Position numbers and translations under genes: made by a program. 49,825 nucleotides of DNA from an uncultured Lachnospiraceae bacterium. GTDB lineage: Bacteria; Bacillota; Clostridia; Lachnospirales; Lachnospiraceae. Shown here in pieces: positions 18,147-26,096 of the stretch (position 1 is its first letter; each line of letters begins with the position of its first letter). The notes under the pieces were generated by a model. It was not told the DNA's origin. It did not search any database and saw only the letters and a program-made list of their open reading frames with translations. The DNA lies in the NCBI GenBank assembly GCA_947630855.1, contig CANRJF010000007.1:1-49825 (forward strand), in the 5' to 3' direction.

Positions 18147-18976
18147 GTGTGAATCTCCTTTACAATTTCATCAAAGTTTCCCCTGGGAAAAACTTCTAAT
18201 TTCCCTCCACGGGTAAGATTTTTTATTAAAATATTGTAAGTTTTAGCATAGTTTGCAGCAGCCTGGTATGCCGCAGTGCTGGTTTCAATATTCTGGATGG
18301 AGTAATCATTGTTGGATACTCCTTCAAAATAATCCCGGATAGAAGGGTCTGTAATGATATTTCCATTCCGGTCCCTTTTTTTAGAATAGTTATGGTCAAC
18401 TCCCAGAAGGTATATTTCGGAAAATCCCATATAAAAAGCAAATTGCAGGGCATTAAATGTTACCGTCTCTCCGGCTGTAAAATGATGGGAGACATCAGAA
18501 CTTACCCGGATGCCTGTCACTCTTTTATGGTTATTTACCAGATAAGGGTAGTAATTGTTTATGTATACAATCCTTGTGTTTGGATTGGATATATTTAGTT
18601 TTTTCCCTTCAAGGTGAATAAATATATTCGGAAGCTTTAATTTTTCGATTTCTCCTTTAATATCATGAAGGACATAGGAATCGGCACAAAAATAAAATTC
18701 AGGACGCCAGTTTGTTTTGTCAAATATATAAAATATGCGGTTGGCGGCAAAACAGTGCTCACCGCAAAGATTTTCTAAATCTTTGGCGTTTAAGCTGGGA
18801 CCGTTGCCTATGATAAAACATCTCTGGCCCTGGTATCTGTTTTTAAATGCCCGGATATATGCCGCGTCTTTAGAAAATCGATATGTCAATAACCTTGTTC
18901 CCCGAATCATGTTTACAATGGGAAAAGCCAGGCTTCTCACCGCCTTATTTTGTTTTATCTTTAATATTGTGTTCAA
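18143..18976 (-). CDS. DUF115/Maf-like, sialyltransferase-like protein
   Basis: About 277 residues. It contains YQGQRCFIIGNGPSLNAKDLE, WRPEFYFCADS, a central YMGFSEIYLLGVDHNYS and a terminal NLTRGGKLEVFP, the same pattern as the C-terminal half of the fusion at 14264. DUF115 includes Maf flagellin glycosylation factors, and the GNGPSL loop resembles CMP-binding GT42 sialyltransferases; the adjacent CMP-sugar synthetase supports a CMP-sugar transferase role. Start is uncertain: TTG at 18976 has AAGGTGG eight bases upstream, GTG at 18988 and TTG at 19012 have weaker sites. Confidence 0.75.
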   Translation of the reverse strand: MNTILKIKQNKAVRSLAFPIVNMIRGTRLLTYRFSKDAAYIRAFKNRYQGQRCFIIGNGPSLNAKDLENLCGEHCFAANRIFYIFDKTNWRPEFYFCADSYVLHDIKGEIEKLKLPNIFIHLEGKKLNISNPNTRIVYINNYYPYLVNNHKRVTGIRVSSDVSHHFTAGETVTFNALQFAFYMGFSEIYLLGVDHNYSKKRDRNGNIITDPSIRDYFEGVSNNDYSIQNIETSTAAYQAAANYAKTYNILIKNLTRGGKLEVFPRGNFDEIVKEIHT

Positions 18977-18989
18977 AATACACGCCACC

Positions 18990-20117
18990 TTATTTTTTCT
19001 CTTTATTGTCAAAAATGCTGCGTTTTATACAACGCAAAAGCATTCGGAAGGGATGGTTTACTTCTTCATGCAATTTTTGGTTATCATGCAGCAAATAAAT
19101 AAAACTTTCCCCTACGAGACGAACCAAATCCGCCTGATACTGCATGTTACCCTGGGAAGAATTATCTTCTCCATTGATATCAAATAACTCGCCTTCCGGT
19201 TCATGGAGATAAAGGGATGCAATTTTTCTGTTGCCTTCCCGGTAAGGCTCCATAAGTTTTATTATTTCCTGCTGCTTTAGCTTGTGGGGTGTTCCTTTTT
19301 CCATGGAGGCGTCTGCGCATTTTGCCAATATTTCTAACAGGACTTTGTTGGATGTGGGTTCCAGGTCTGTAAGGCTGTTGATAATACGTTTAAATTCAAT
19401 ATAGTTTCCTTTTAAACCGGAGTTTACGTCTCCCGCATCAATAATAAATTCATCTGAAAAGGTAATGCCTACGGTGTCCAAAAAATCTGCATATATACTG
19501 TTTCCTGTAAAACCTGCCCTGTCAAAACGCCGTACTAATATATGTTCCCTTTCAATATGACATGCAATTTCTTCTAATTTGTTAAAGTAGTCCAGTTGTA
19601 GTGCTTGTGGAGGATTTTCCAGGTATAATGAAAATGGTTCTCTTGCTACATCCCTGGTTCCCATTTTTACAAGCTGTCCCCACCAGGAGGCGGCATATTC
19701 ATCCTGTCTTCTAAGGTATACAATGATTTTTACAACAAAAATTCCTTTTTTTTCCTCCTCTTTTAACTGCTGCCAAAGCTGGTTATAGGGAGAGGTATAT
19801 GTGGAACGCCAGATGATTTCATCTGAAAGGATGATGTTATCATACGTGAGAAAAAGACCGCGTATGGTTTCCATTGCCTGTGCAAATTGTACTTTTTCCA
19901 ATTCTTTTCTGTCTTCTTTGTTTTCGATATGGCAGTCGTGCGCCATGCCGATTAAAAAATGTCCGTTTCTCCAACAGGAAGCATCGGGATACTCATATGG
20001 AAAAATGGGATATTCATAGCCCCTGTCGTTTAATGCTTTTTTGTTATTCATTAGGAATTTTTGTATGGCGGTAGTGGCTGTTTTTGGTGTTCCGATGTGA
20101 ATATAAAGTGTTTTCAT
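18990..20117 (-). CDS. Sulfotransferase-like protein
   Basis: 375 residues, first gene of the minus operon. LYIHIGTPKTATTAIQKFL at the N terminus is the PAPS 5'-phosphosulfate loop pattern of the sulfotransferase fold, and KIIVYLRRQDEYAASWW fits the 3'-phosphate binding segment. No signal peptide or membrane span is evident, so a cytoplasmic enzyme decorating a nucleotide- or lipid-linked sugar is likely. ATG at 20117 with AGGA about nine bases upstream. No PAPS-making genes are in view. A non-sulfotransferase role for this fold cannot be excluded. Confidence 0.7.
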   Translation of the reverse strand: MKTLYIHIGTPKTATTAIQKFLMNNKKALNDRGYEYPIFPYEYPDASCWRNGHFLIGMAHDCHIENKEDRKELEKVQFAQAMETIRGLFLTYDNIILSDEIIWRSTYTSPYNQLWQQLKEEEKKGIFVVKIIVYLRRQDEYAASWWGQLVKMGTRDVAREPFSLYLENPPQALQLDYFNKLEEIACHIEREHILVRRFDRAGFTGNSIYADFLDTVGITFSDEFIIDAGDVNSGLKGNYIEFKRIINSLTDLEPTSNKVLLEILAKCADASMEKGTPHKLKQQEIIKLMEPYREGNRKIASLYLHEPEGELFDINGEDNSSQGNMQYQADLVRLVGESFIYLLHDNQKLHEEVNHPFRMLLRCIKRSIFDNKEKK

Positions 20118-20137
20118 ATGTTTTTTCCTGCATTAGT

Positions 20138-20153
20138 ATTATTTTTAAATAAT
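20138..20153. promoter_or_regulatory. AT-rich palindrome in the divergent control region
   Basis: Seven-base arms ATTATTT/AAATAAT with a 2-nt centre lie in the 77-bp gap between the divergent sulfotransferase and recombinase genes. It could be an operator shared by both; no convincing -35/-10 pair was seen on either strand. Confidence 0.35.
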
Positions 20154-20194
20154 AAGGTCCGTAACAAGACCGAAAGAAAGCGGAGGAAAATAAC

Positions 20195-21124
20195 ATGTTA
20201 ATGGAAGAACTTTCAGAATCGTGGTTAGAGGAAAAAAAGCAGTATATTAAGCAGTCAACCTATGCCTATTATAATTTTGAAGTGAAAAATTATATCCTGC
20301 CGGTATTGGGGAATATGGATGTTGACTGTTTGCGGGAGGAACATATTCAGTCGGCGGTTTTTCACTGGCAGAATACAGGTATGGAAAATGGCAGGCCATT
20401 AAAAAAGTCAACGGTAAAAAATCTTGTGGCACTGATAAAGCAGATTTTAAAATACGCCGTAAGGAAGGGAATTATTCGGGAATCAATTATGGAAATACAT
20501 TTCCTTCCCCAGGCGGACGGGAAGAGAAAGAATAAAGTATTTACTGTTGATGAGCAAAACGAAATGATTCAGGCGATTTTATCTCATTTAGATTACCGTT
20601 CTTTTGGAATTTTACTGTGTATTAACAGCGGTTTGCGCATAGGTGAAGTGTGTGCCCTAAAATGGGAAGATATTGACGCGAAAAACGGAATTTTACATGT
20701 TACCAGGACAATCCAGCGGATTTATATGAAGAATGCCATGCCCCATACCCGGGTAATTATCAGTGAGCCGAAAACGGCTTCCTCCATGCGGGATATTCCC
20801 CTTTCCCATAAAATCTTAGAAATCATAGACGAATTGCCGGAGCTTAATCCTCAGGGATATATTTTGACAAATTCCCAGGAGTTTATTGAACCCCGCACAT
20901 TCCGTAAGTTTTATACATCCTTTTTAAAAGAGATAAATATTACCCAGCTTAATTTTCACTGCCTGCGGCATACATTTGCCACAAGATGCATAGAAAAAGG
21001 CGCCGATTATAAAAGTGTCAGTGAGATTTTAGGACATACTACGGTGAATACCACTCTTAACATGTACGTTCACCCTCAAATGGAAGATAAGAGAAAATGT
21101 GTGGAAATGATATGCTGGGAGTAG
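20195..21124 (+). CDS. Tyrosine recombinase (phage-integrase family)
   Basis: 309 residues: N-terminal SAM-like core-binding domain (about 1-100) and catalytic domain with R148 (GLRIGE), K193 region, H255-x-x-R258 (HCLRHTF), H281 (ILGHTT) and nucleophile Y291 (MYVHP). All catalytic residues are present, so it is probably active. ATG at 20195 with GGAGG eight bases upstream. No excisionase, phage or conjugation genes accompany it. It is divergent from the six-gene glycan operon and next to a nuclease remnant, so it may move or invert a glycan module; no paired attachment sites were recognised by eye. Confidence 0.93.
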   Translation: MLMEELSESWLEEKKQYIKQSTYAYYNFEVKNYILPVLGNMDVDCLREEHIQSAVFHWQNTGMENGRPLKKSTVKNLVALIKQILKYAVRKGIIRESIMEIHFLPQADGKRKNKVFTVDEQNEMIQAILSHLDYRSFGILLCINSGLRIGEVCALKWEDIDAKNGILHVTRTIQRIYMKNAMPHTRVIISEPKTASSMRDIPLSHKILEIIDELPELNPQGYILTNSQEFIEPRTFRKFYTSFLKEINITQLNFHCLRHTFATRCIEKGADYKSVSEILGHTTVNTTLNMYVHPQMEDKRKCVEMICWE

Positions 21125-21146
21125 GTAATTCAATACCAAAGACTAT

Positions 21147-21183
21147 ATAAGCCTCTTCTGTTTTTTGGACAAAAGAGGCTTAT
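21147..21183. terminator. Rho-independent terminator after the recombinase
   Basis: Perfect 11-base arms ATAAGCCTCTT (21147-21157) and AAGAGGCTTAT (21173-21183) with a T-rich loop, placed 23 nt after the recombinase stop and before the convergent pseudogene. It may serve both strands. Confidence 0.75.
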
Positions 21184-21232
21184 TCTTACGAAATTGTGGT
21201 TTGATATTTTTAATATTAAGGATTTTTCTGTG

Positions 21233-21822
21233 CTATTTTACTGCCAGTACATCTTTCAAAGGTATTTCCAAAATCTGGGCAATCTTTTCCGGAGAAAAGC
21301 CGTTTTTTAACATTTTCATAATATCTTCTTTTCCTCGGTTGCCCCAGCCGGCTTTCTGACCATCATCCCATCCTCTTTTTCTGCTTTCTTCCAGCTCATC
21401 ATGCATCAATTCCTCTAACGCTTCACATACGCTCATATCCTTCACCTCCTGAAATTCTTTTAAATTTGCACGCACAATCATATTCATCATGAATTTTTTA
21501 TCTCATCAATATGGGGGGATTCTGATTTGTAAAAGCATGCGTATCCGTATACTTTGTAAAAATCGTCAATGCTTAAAGAGTCCTCTGGTCTTTTGTATTC
21601 TACGATATTATGCCCCCGGAACATTCTTCCAATGTTCTTTTGAATCTGTGCGTTTTTATCCTTTTTGATAATCAGCACATCAATTTCTTTCGGCTTTGTG
21701 CCAAGCTGATGCTCATTTTCAAACGTCAGCATACTATCCTCCTCCTGCAGCTCAATCTGTATCCCTGCAAAAAATGCAGGATGCCACTGGAGAGGCTTTT
21801 TGTACCCTGTTTTTTCTTCCAT
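21233..21822 (-). pseudogene. Rpn-like PD-(D/E)XK nuclease, internally deleted
   Basis: Two adjacent minus-strand frames form the two ends of one protein. The first (21487-21822, 111 aa, AAGGAGG before its ATG) carries LGTKPKEIDVLII and NIVEYKRPE, the D...ExK nuclease core, and ends soon after YACFYKSES. The second (21233-21490, 85 aa) begins MIVRANLKEFQEVKDMSVCEALEEL and ends with a typical helical tail. Intact relatives I recall are around 300 residues, so roughly 100-130 middle residues and the continuous frame appear lost. The nuclease core survives in the first fragment. It lies beside the recombinase in a rearranged junction. Confidence 0.75.
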
Positions 21823-21948
21823 GGAACCTCCTTTTTTAATCTTGCAGGAAGTTCTCTTTTTTAGAAAACTCCTGCTTTAACATATGGGAAAGCAAGAATT
21901 TTCTGAAATGAAACGGTATCTGCCATTTTTATAAGAAAAAAGATAGGA

Positions 21949-22010
21949 AATCCTATGTCACTATAAGAATTTCACAGAAAATTTGCTTAACTTTACAGTA
22001 ACATAGGATT
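21949..22010. repeat. Inverted repeat around a 42-nt centre
   Basis: AATCCTATGT at 21949-21958 is perfectly complementary to ACATAGGATT at 22001-22010. The left copy is also part of a smaller palindrome (ATAGGAAATCCTAT at 21943-21956). Could be ends of a small vanished element. Confidence 0.45.
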
Positions 22011-22148
22011 CCCTGAAAATCAATATAGTTTTTAAACAGAAAATTTAAACGGTAAGAGCGTGAAAAAAAGAATTGAATTTTCCGGCAGAATAGTTTAAAC
22101 TAAGATAGACCTTATTATTTAAATATAATAATATAGTATTTCATGTAA

Positions 22149-22272
22149 CTGTTCAGGACAGCCTCAAACACTTGCTGTTTGAGGCGTAAGAAAATGATTC
22201 AGGTGTGCAAAAATGCTATCGCGAAGCGATTTTCATGCATTTTTGCAGCATATCTGTGAAGGTACTGAACAG
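22149..22272. repeat. Nested palindromic element (two hairpins inside an outer inverted repeat)
   Basis: Outer arms CTGTTCAG (22149-22156) and CTGAACAG (22265-22272). Inside are hairpin 1, GCCTCAAAC/GTTTGAGGC (22161-22169, 22177-22185), and hairpin 2, TGCAAAAATGC/GCATTTTTGCA (22206-22216, 22237-22247), itself holding ATCGC/GCGAT (22218-22222, 22226-22230). Such order suggests a mobile repeat or a structured RNA rather than chance. Confidence 0.7.
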
Positions 22273-22452
22273 ATACTATTTCATTACAATTTATCGCACG
22301 GAAAATGTTTTAACATATGCCGCAGCAATAAATAAATATGGCAATTTAAGTATGTTTTTCCCGTTTTTGCAGAAAATATGTACCTGTGAAAGCACAAAAC
22401 AGATACAAAAATATACAAATCACATGGAAAAGAGCAATCAGGTTATCCGCTT

Positions 22453-23661
22453 ATGAAGCAAAATTTTTTTCAAAAGTTAAAAGAAATATCTTTGGTGGAT
22501 ATTTTACACATAGCCCTTTTTTTGCTGGCTCTTTTTCCTGCATGGCTTTACAAAAAGAAGCGGAAACATTTGTGGCTGATTTGTGAGAGCAGGCAGGAGG
22601 CAAGGGACAACGGCTACTGGCTGTACCGCTATATCAGGGAACATGAGAGGGAATGTGATGTGGTTTACGCCATCGACCCTAAATCAAAGGATTATGATAA
22701 GGTGGCATCCTTAGGGGAAACCGTGTCATACGGGACGTTTAAGCACTGGATCTTCTATCTGGCTGCGGAAGCAAATATCAGCTCCCAGAAAGGCGGAAAG
22801 CCCAATGCGGCGGTGTGCTACTTTTTAGAAGTATATGGAATCCGCAAAAATACAAGGGTGTTTCTGCAGCACGGGGTAATCAAGGATGATTTGCCCTTTG
22901 TGCATTACGAACATGCCAAATTCTCCCTGTTTGTCACCAGCACCCAGAGAGAGTATGAGTATGTAAGGGATTATTTCAATTATCCTCCCGGCTGTGTACA
23001 GCTTTTGGGGCTGTGCCGGTTTGACAATCTGCACCATGCCGTCACAAAGACAGAGCAGATACTGGTAATGCCCACATGGCGGGGGTGGATTTCTCCTCCT
23101 TCAAACGGCAGGGCAGAGTTTGAGGGCATGGAGGAGATAAAGAAAAGTGAATATTACAGGGGCTGGAATGATTTCCTGCAGGATGGGCGGCTGCATAAGC
23201 TTCTGCAGAAAGAAAATAAAAGGTTAATATTTTACCAGCACAGGGAAATGCAGAAATTCCGGGGGCTGTTTAGCAGTACAAACGAGAGGATTTCCATTGC
23301 CGACAGCGAAGATTTTGACGCACAGCAGCTTTTAATGGAAAGCGCATACATGGTTACGGATTATTCCAGTGTGGCAATGGATTTTGCCTATATGGGAAAG
23401 CCCCTTTGTTATTACCAGTTTGATTATGAAAAATTCAGGGAGCATCATTACCCGGAAGGATATTTCAGTTACCGGGCAGATGGCTTCGGGCCTGTATGTG
23501 ATGATGAGGAAAGCCTGATTTGTGAACTAGAGCATATGATAGAAAATCCATACGGTATGGAAAAGGTGTACCAAAAAAGAGCAGATGCATTTTTTACATT
23601 GCGGGATGAGGAAAACTGTAAAAGAAATTACGATGCCATCTGTAAACTTTTTAACAGGTAA
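22453..23661 (+). CDS. CDP-glycerol glycerophosphotransferase family protein (TagB/TagF-like)
   Basis: 402 residues. After a hydrophobic N-terminal segment, the teichoic-acid transferase domain shows FLQHGVIKDD (catalytic His-Gly), MPTWRGW, YQHREMQ and VTDYSSVAMDFAYMGKPL, all canonical. Transfers glycerol-phosphate or a similar polyol phosphate from the CDP form to a membrane-bound acceptor. ATG at 22453 lacks a strong ribosome site. It begins the plus-strand glycerol-phosphate module. Primase versus polymerase role cannot be told from sequence. Confidence 0.9.
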   Translation: MKQNFFQKLKEISLVDILHIALFLLALFPAWLYKKKRKHLWLICESRQEARDNGYWLYRYIREHERECDVVYAIDPKSKDYDKVASLGETVSYGTFKHWIFYLAAEANISSQKGGKPNAAVCYFLEVYGIRKNTRVFLQHGVIKDDLPFVHYEHAKFSLFVTSTQREYEYVRDYFNYPPGCVQLLGLCRFDNLHHAVTKTEQILVMPTWRGWISPPSNGRAEFEGMEEIKKSEYYRGWNDFLQDGRLHKLLQKENKRLIFYQHREMQKFRGLFSSTNERISIADSEDFDAQQLLMESAYMVTDYSSVAMDFAYMGKPLCYYQFDYEKFREHHYPEGYFSYRADGFGPVCDDEESLICELEHMIENPYGMEKVYQKRADAFFTLRDEENCKRNYDAICKLFNR

Positions 23662-23694
23662 ATAAAAACAAAAAAGAAAGGTGAAAAGATAATT

Positions 23695-25062
23695 ATGAAC
23701 AAAAAACTTGCAGGAATTGTGAAAAAAGCAGTGGTGGGATGCATTGCAATGGCTGCCGTTGCAATAATGCTTCCGTCAAATGCCCATGGGGCGGAAAAAA
23801 GGATTTTAGAAAAAGAATATGCTGACTGCCAGAGATTTGATGTGACATCCTACGGAGCTGACAAGACAGGAGCAGGAGACAGCACCGCAGCCTTCCAGAA
23901 AGCCGTTGACTACGCAAAGGAAAATTCTAAAAACGGGGCAAAAGCCGTTATATATGTTCCCAGCGGTACATATACGCTGAATGCTTACGTTGTCATAAAT
24001 GAGACGGCATACACCATTGTGTGTGAGGATGATACGGTGATAAAATCCGCCTGTGCCATGTGGTTAAAGAATAATGGCACGTTAAACGTAAAAGGCGGTA
24101 AATGGGAGAACAAAGGGGATAATACCAAAACAAGCAATAATATGTTCCAGGCAAATGCAGGGACAAATCTCCACATAACCGATGCCGCTCTTGCCAATTC
24201 ATACAGGGCAGTTTTTACCAGGGCGGCAACTGCAACCTTGCAGAATGTAACAATTTCCGGCGCCTTTTATGCAGGGGCAGGAGCATCGGAAAAATCCACC
24301 TTTACGGCGGACAATACTGTGTTTACCGACTGTAAGATGGGTGTGTTGGCATCAGGCAAGTCCAGGGTAACTTTCAATAAGATTACAGTACAGAATTGCC
24401 CTGACATAGGGCTTCAGGCCATTGAGAATTCAACCATGACTGTCAATGAATCCCAGGTGATAAATAATGGTTCCGGCTATAAACCGCATAAGAAAAACAG
24501 CAAGAAAAGAGAGGAAAAATACAGAGGCCACGGAATTGCAGCTTCAGGAAATGCAACCATATATGTAAATAACACTACGGTGGAAGGCAATAACCAGTGC
24601 GGAGTTTCCCTTTCCAAAGGAAATGTAGTGGTAGACAATAATTGTTATATTGCCAACAACGGAAGACAGGGAATCGGAACAGACAAAAAATGTAAGCTTA
24701 CAGTAAAGAACAGTACCATACATCATAACGGATACAATACAAAAGAACTTAAAAAAGGACATAACGGAATCGTAATCCAGGACGGCTCTAAGGGAGTAGT
24801 GGAAAACTGCACAATCTCAAAGAGCAAAAATACCGGTATCTGGGTAAGCGGAAAAGGCTCTTCACTGAAAATAAAAAATTCCATATTGAAAGGAAATAAA
24901 ATATTCTCAATTTCCGTTGAAACTTCAAGCGGAAGAACTACTTTTGTCTCCGATAACTGTACTTATAAGAACAGCAAGAACGGTGTAAGCATTGTGGGCA
25001 ACTGCAAATTTAAGGCAAAAGGAAAAAATAAATTTAAGAAAACCGGCGGAAAGAGATTTTAG
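23695..25062 (+). CDS. Secreted right-handed beta-helix protein
   Basis: 455 residues with an N-terminal signal peptide (basic start, hydrophobic 10-27, probable cleavage near AHG-A at 31-34). After RFDVTSYGADKTGAGDSTAAFQKAV, the pectate-lyase-type opening, the chain consists of repeated N- and G-rich turns (for example VENCTISKSKNTGIWVSG) typical of parallel beta-helices that bind or cleave polysaccharide. No carboxylate cluster can be assigned by eye. Located between TagF-like and Stealth genes, so it may trim, epimerise or anchor the exported polymer. Confidence 0.8.
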   Translation: MNKKLAGIVKKAVVGCIAMAAVAIMLPSNAHGAEKRILEKEYADCQRFDVTSYGADKTGAGDSTAAFQKAVDYAKENSKNGAKAVIYVPSGTYTLNAYVVINETAYTIVCEDDTVIKSACAMWLKNNGTLNVKGGKWENKGDNTKTSNNMFQANAGTNLHITDAALANSYRAVFTRAATATLQNVTISGAFYAGAGASEKSTFTADNTVFTDCKMGVLASGKSRVTFNKITVQNCPDIGLQAIENSTMTVNESQVINNGSGYKPHKKNSKKREEKYRGHGIAASGNATIYVNNTTVEGNNQCGVSLSKGNVVVDNNCYIANNGRQGIGTDKKCKLTVKNSTIHHNGYNTKELKKGHNGIVIQDGSKGVVENCTISKSKNTGIWVSGKGSSLKIKNSILKGNKIFSISVETSSGRTTFVSDNCTYKNSKNGVSIVGNCKFKAKGKNKFKKTGGKRF

Positions 25063-25100
25063 TAAGAATCCGTCCGGCAAAAAAGTAAATGGAGCATAAT

Positions 25101-26096
25101 GTGATAGATTTTGTAATACCCTGGGTAGACGGCAGCGATAAGGCGTGGCAAAAAGAAAGGGAAAAATATGCTGCAGGGTTTGGCAGCGATAATTCACAGG
25201 TGCGTTACAGGGATTGGGATAATCTGCAATACTGGTTCCGGGGGGCAGAAAAATTTGCCCCCTGGGTTCATAAAATTCATTTTATCACCTGGGGACATGT
25301 GCCTGGCTGGTTAGATACGGCAAATCCAAAGTTAAATATTGTAAAGCATACCGATTATATACCAAAAGAATATCTTCCCACATTTAATTCCCACACCATT
25401 GAGCTGAATATGCACAGAATCCCCGGGTTAAGTGAACAGTTTGTTTATTTTAATGATGATATGTTTTTAACATCCCCGGTAAAGGAAGAAGATTTTTTTA
25501 AAAACGGGCTGCCAAGGGATACATTTGCATTAAATGTCATATGCTATGGAAAAGATACGGCAGGTTTTTTTAATGCCAACGATATGACGCTGGTGAATAC
25601 CCATTTTGAAAAAAACGTGCAGCAGAAGAAATACTGGAAAAAGTGGTTTCATCCTGCAAACGGCATGAAAAATGTGCTGCGGACATGTCTTTTAATGCCA
25701 TGGCAGTGGTTCGGAGGGTTTTATTACGGACATCTGCCGGAATGTTATTTAAAAAGCACTTTGGAAGAAGTGTGGGAGCAGGAGGGGGATACCTTAGACC
25801 ACACCTGCCGCTGTACATTCCGGGAAAATACCAATGTAAACCAGTGGGTATTTAAGTTCTGGCAGCTTGCCGGAGGAAACTTTCTTCCCATCACCTGGAA
25901 ACGGGGAAAATGCTTTCATATACATGAAGACATTAAGCCTGCCGTGGAAGCAATTCTGCGCCAGCGTTATGCCATGATATGTCTAAACGATACAAACGGC
26001 ACAACAGACTGGGAGGCAAAGAAAGAGGAAATTATAGAGGCCTTTGAACAGATACTGCCGGAGAAATCATCTTTTGAGAAAGGGAGTCGTCAATGA
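25101..26096 (+). CDS. Stealth-family polysaccharide phosphotransferase
   Basis: 331 residues. The opening IDFVIPWVDGSDKAW is Stealth conserved region 1, and the RYRDWDNLQYWFRGAEKFAPWVHKIHFITWG and FVYFNDDMFLTSPV segments form conserved region 2; FNSHTIEL matches the family active region. Stealth enzymes transfer hexose-1-phosphate to make phosphodiester-linked capsules. GTG at 25101 is preferred because GGAG lies six bases upstream and gives the canonical N terminus; ATG at 25089 lacks a site. Overlaps the next gene by 4 nt. Confidence 0.88.
   Translation: MIDFVIPWVDGSDKAWQKEREKYAAGFGSDNSQVRYRDWDNLQYWFRGAEKFAPWVHKIHFITWGHVPGWLDTANPKLNIVKHTDYIPKEYLPTFNSHTIELNMHRIPGLSEQFVYFNDDMFLTSPVKEEDFFKNGLPRDTFALNVICYGKDTAGFFNANDMTLVNTHFEKNVQQKKYWKKWFHPANGMKNVLRTCLLMPWQWFGGFYYGHLPECYLKSTLEEVWEQEGDTLDHTCRCTFRENTNVNQWVFKFWQLAGGNFLPITWKRGKCFHIHEDIKPAVEAILRQRYAMICLNDTNGTTDWEAKKEEIIEAFEQILPEKSSFEKGSRQ

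Larger units (their letters stand above)
21823..22452. other. 630-bp gene-free junction with palindromes
   Basis: No convincing gene. It holds an inverted repeat (21949-22010), a nested palindromic element (22149-22272), and two related 23-nt repeats (22254-22276 and 22384-22406). A possible promoter is TTGAAT at 22073-22078 with TAAACT at 22096-22101 (17-bp spacer), and a TATAAT lies at 22124-22129 with a poor -35. A short plus-strand frame at 22205 starts inside a hairpin, has no ribosome site and no recognisable product. Confidence 0.6.

Noticed and set aside
18735-19187. A 150-residue plus-strand frame across the DUF115/sulfotransferase junction
   Set aside because: Both minus-strand genes have clear family motifs and ribosome sites; the plus frame has low-complexity hydrophobic content only.
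20195-21124. The recombinase as evidence of a prophage or conjugative element
   Set aside because: No excisionase, repressor, structural, relaxase or mating genes are present in the window.
22205-22456. An 83-residue plus-strand frame in the gene-free junction
   Set aside because: It starts inside a hairpin arm, has no ribosome site, crosses repeats and overlaps the start of the TagF-like gene; no recognisable protein.
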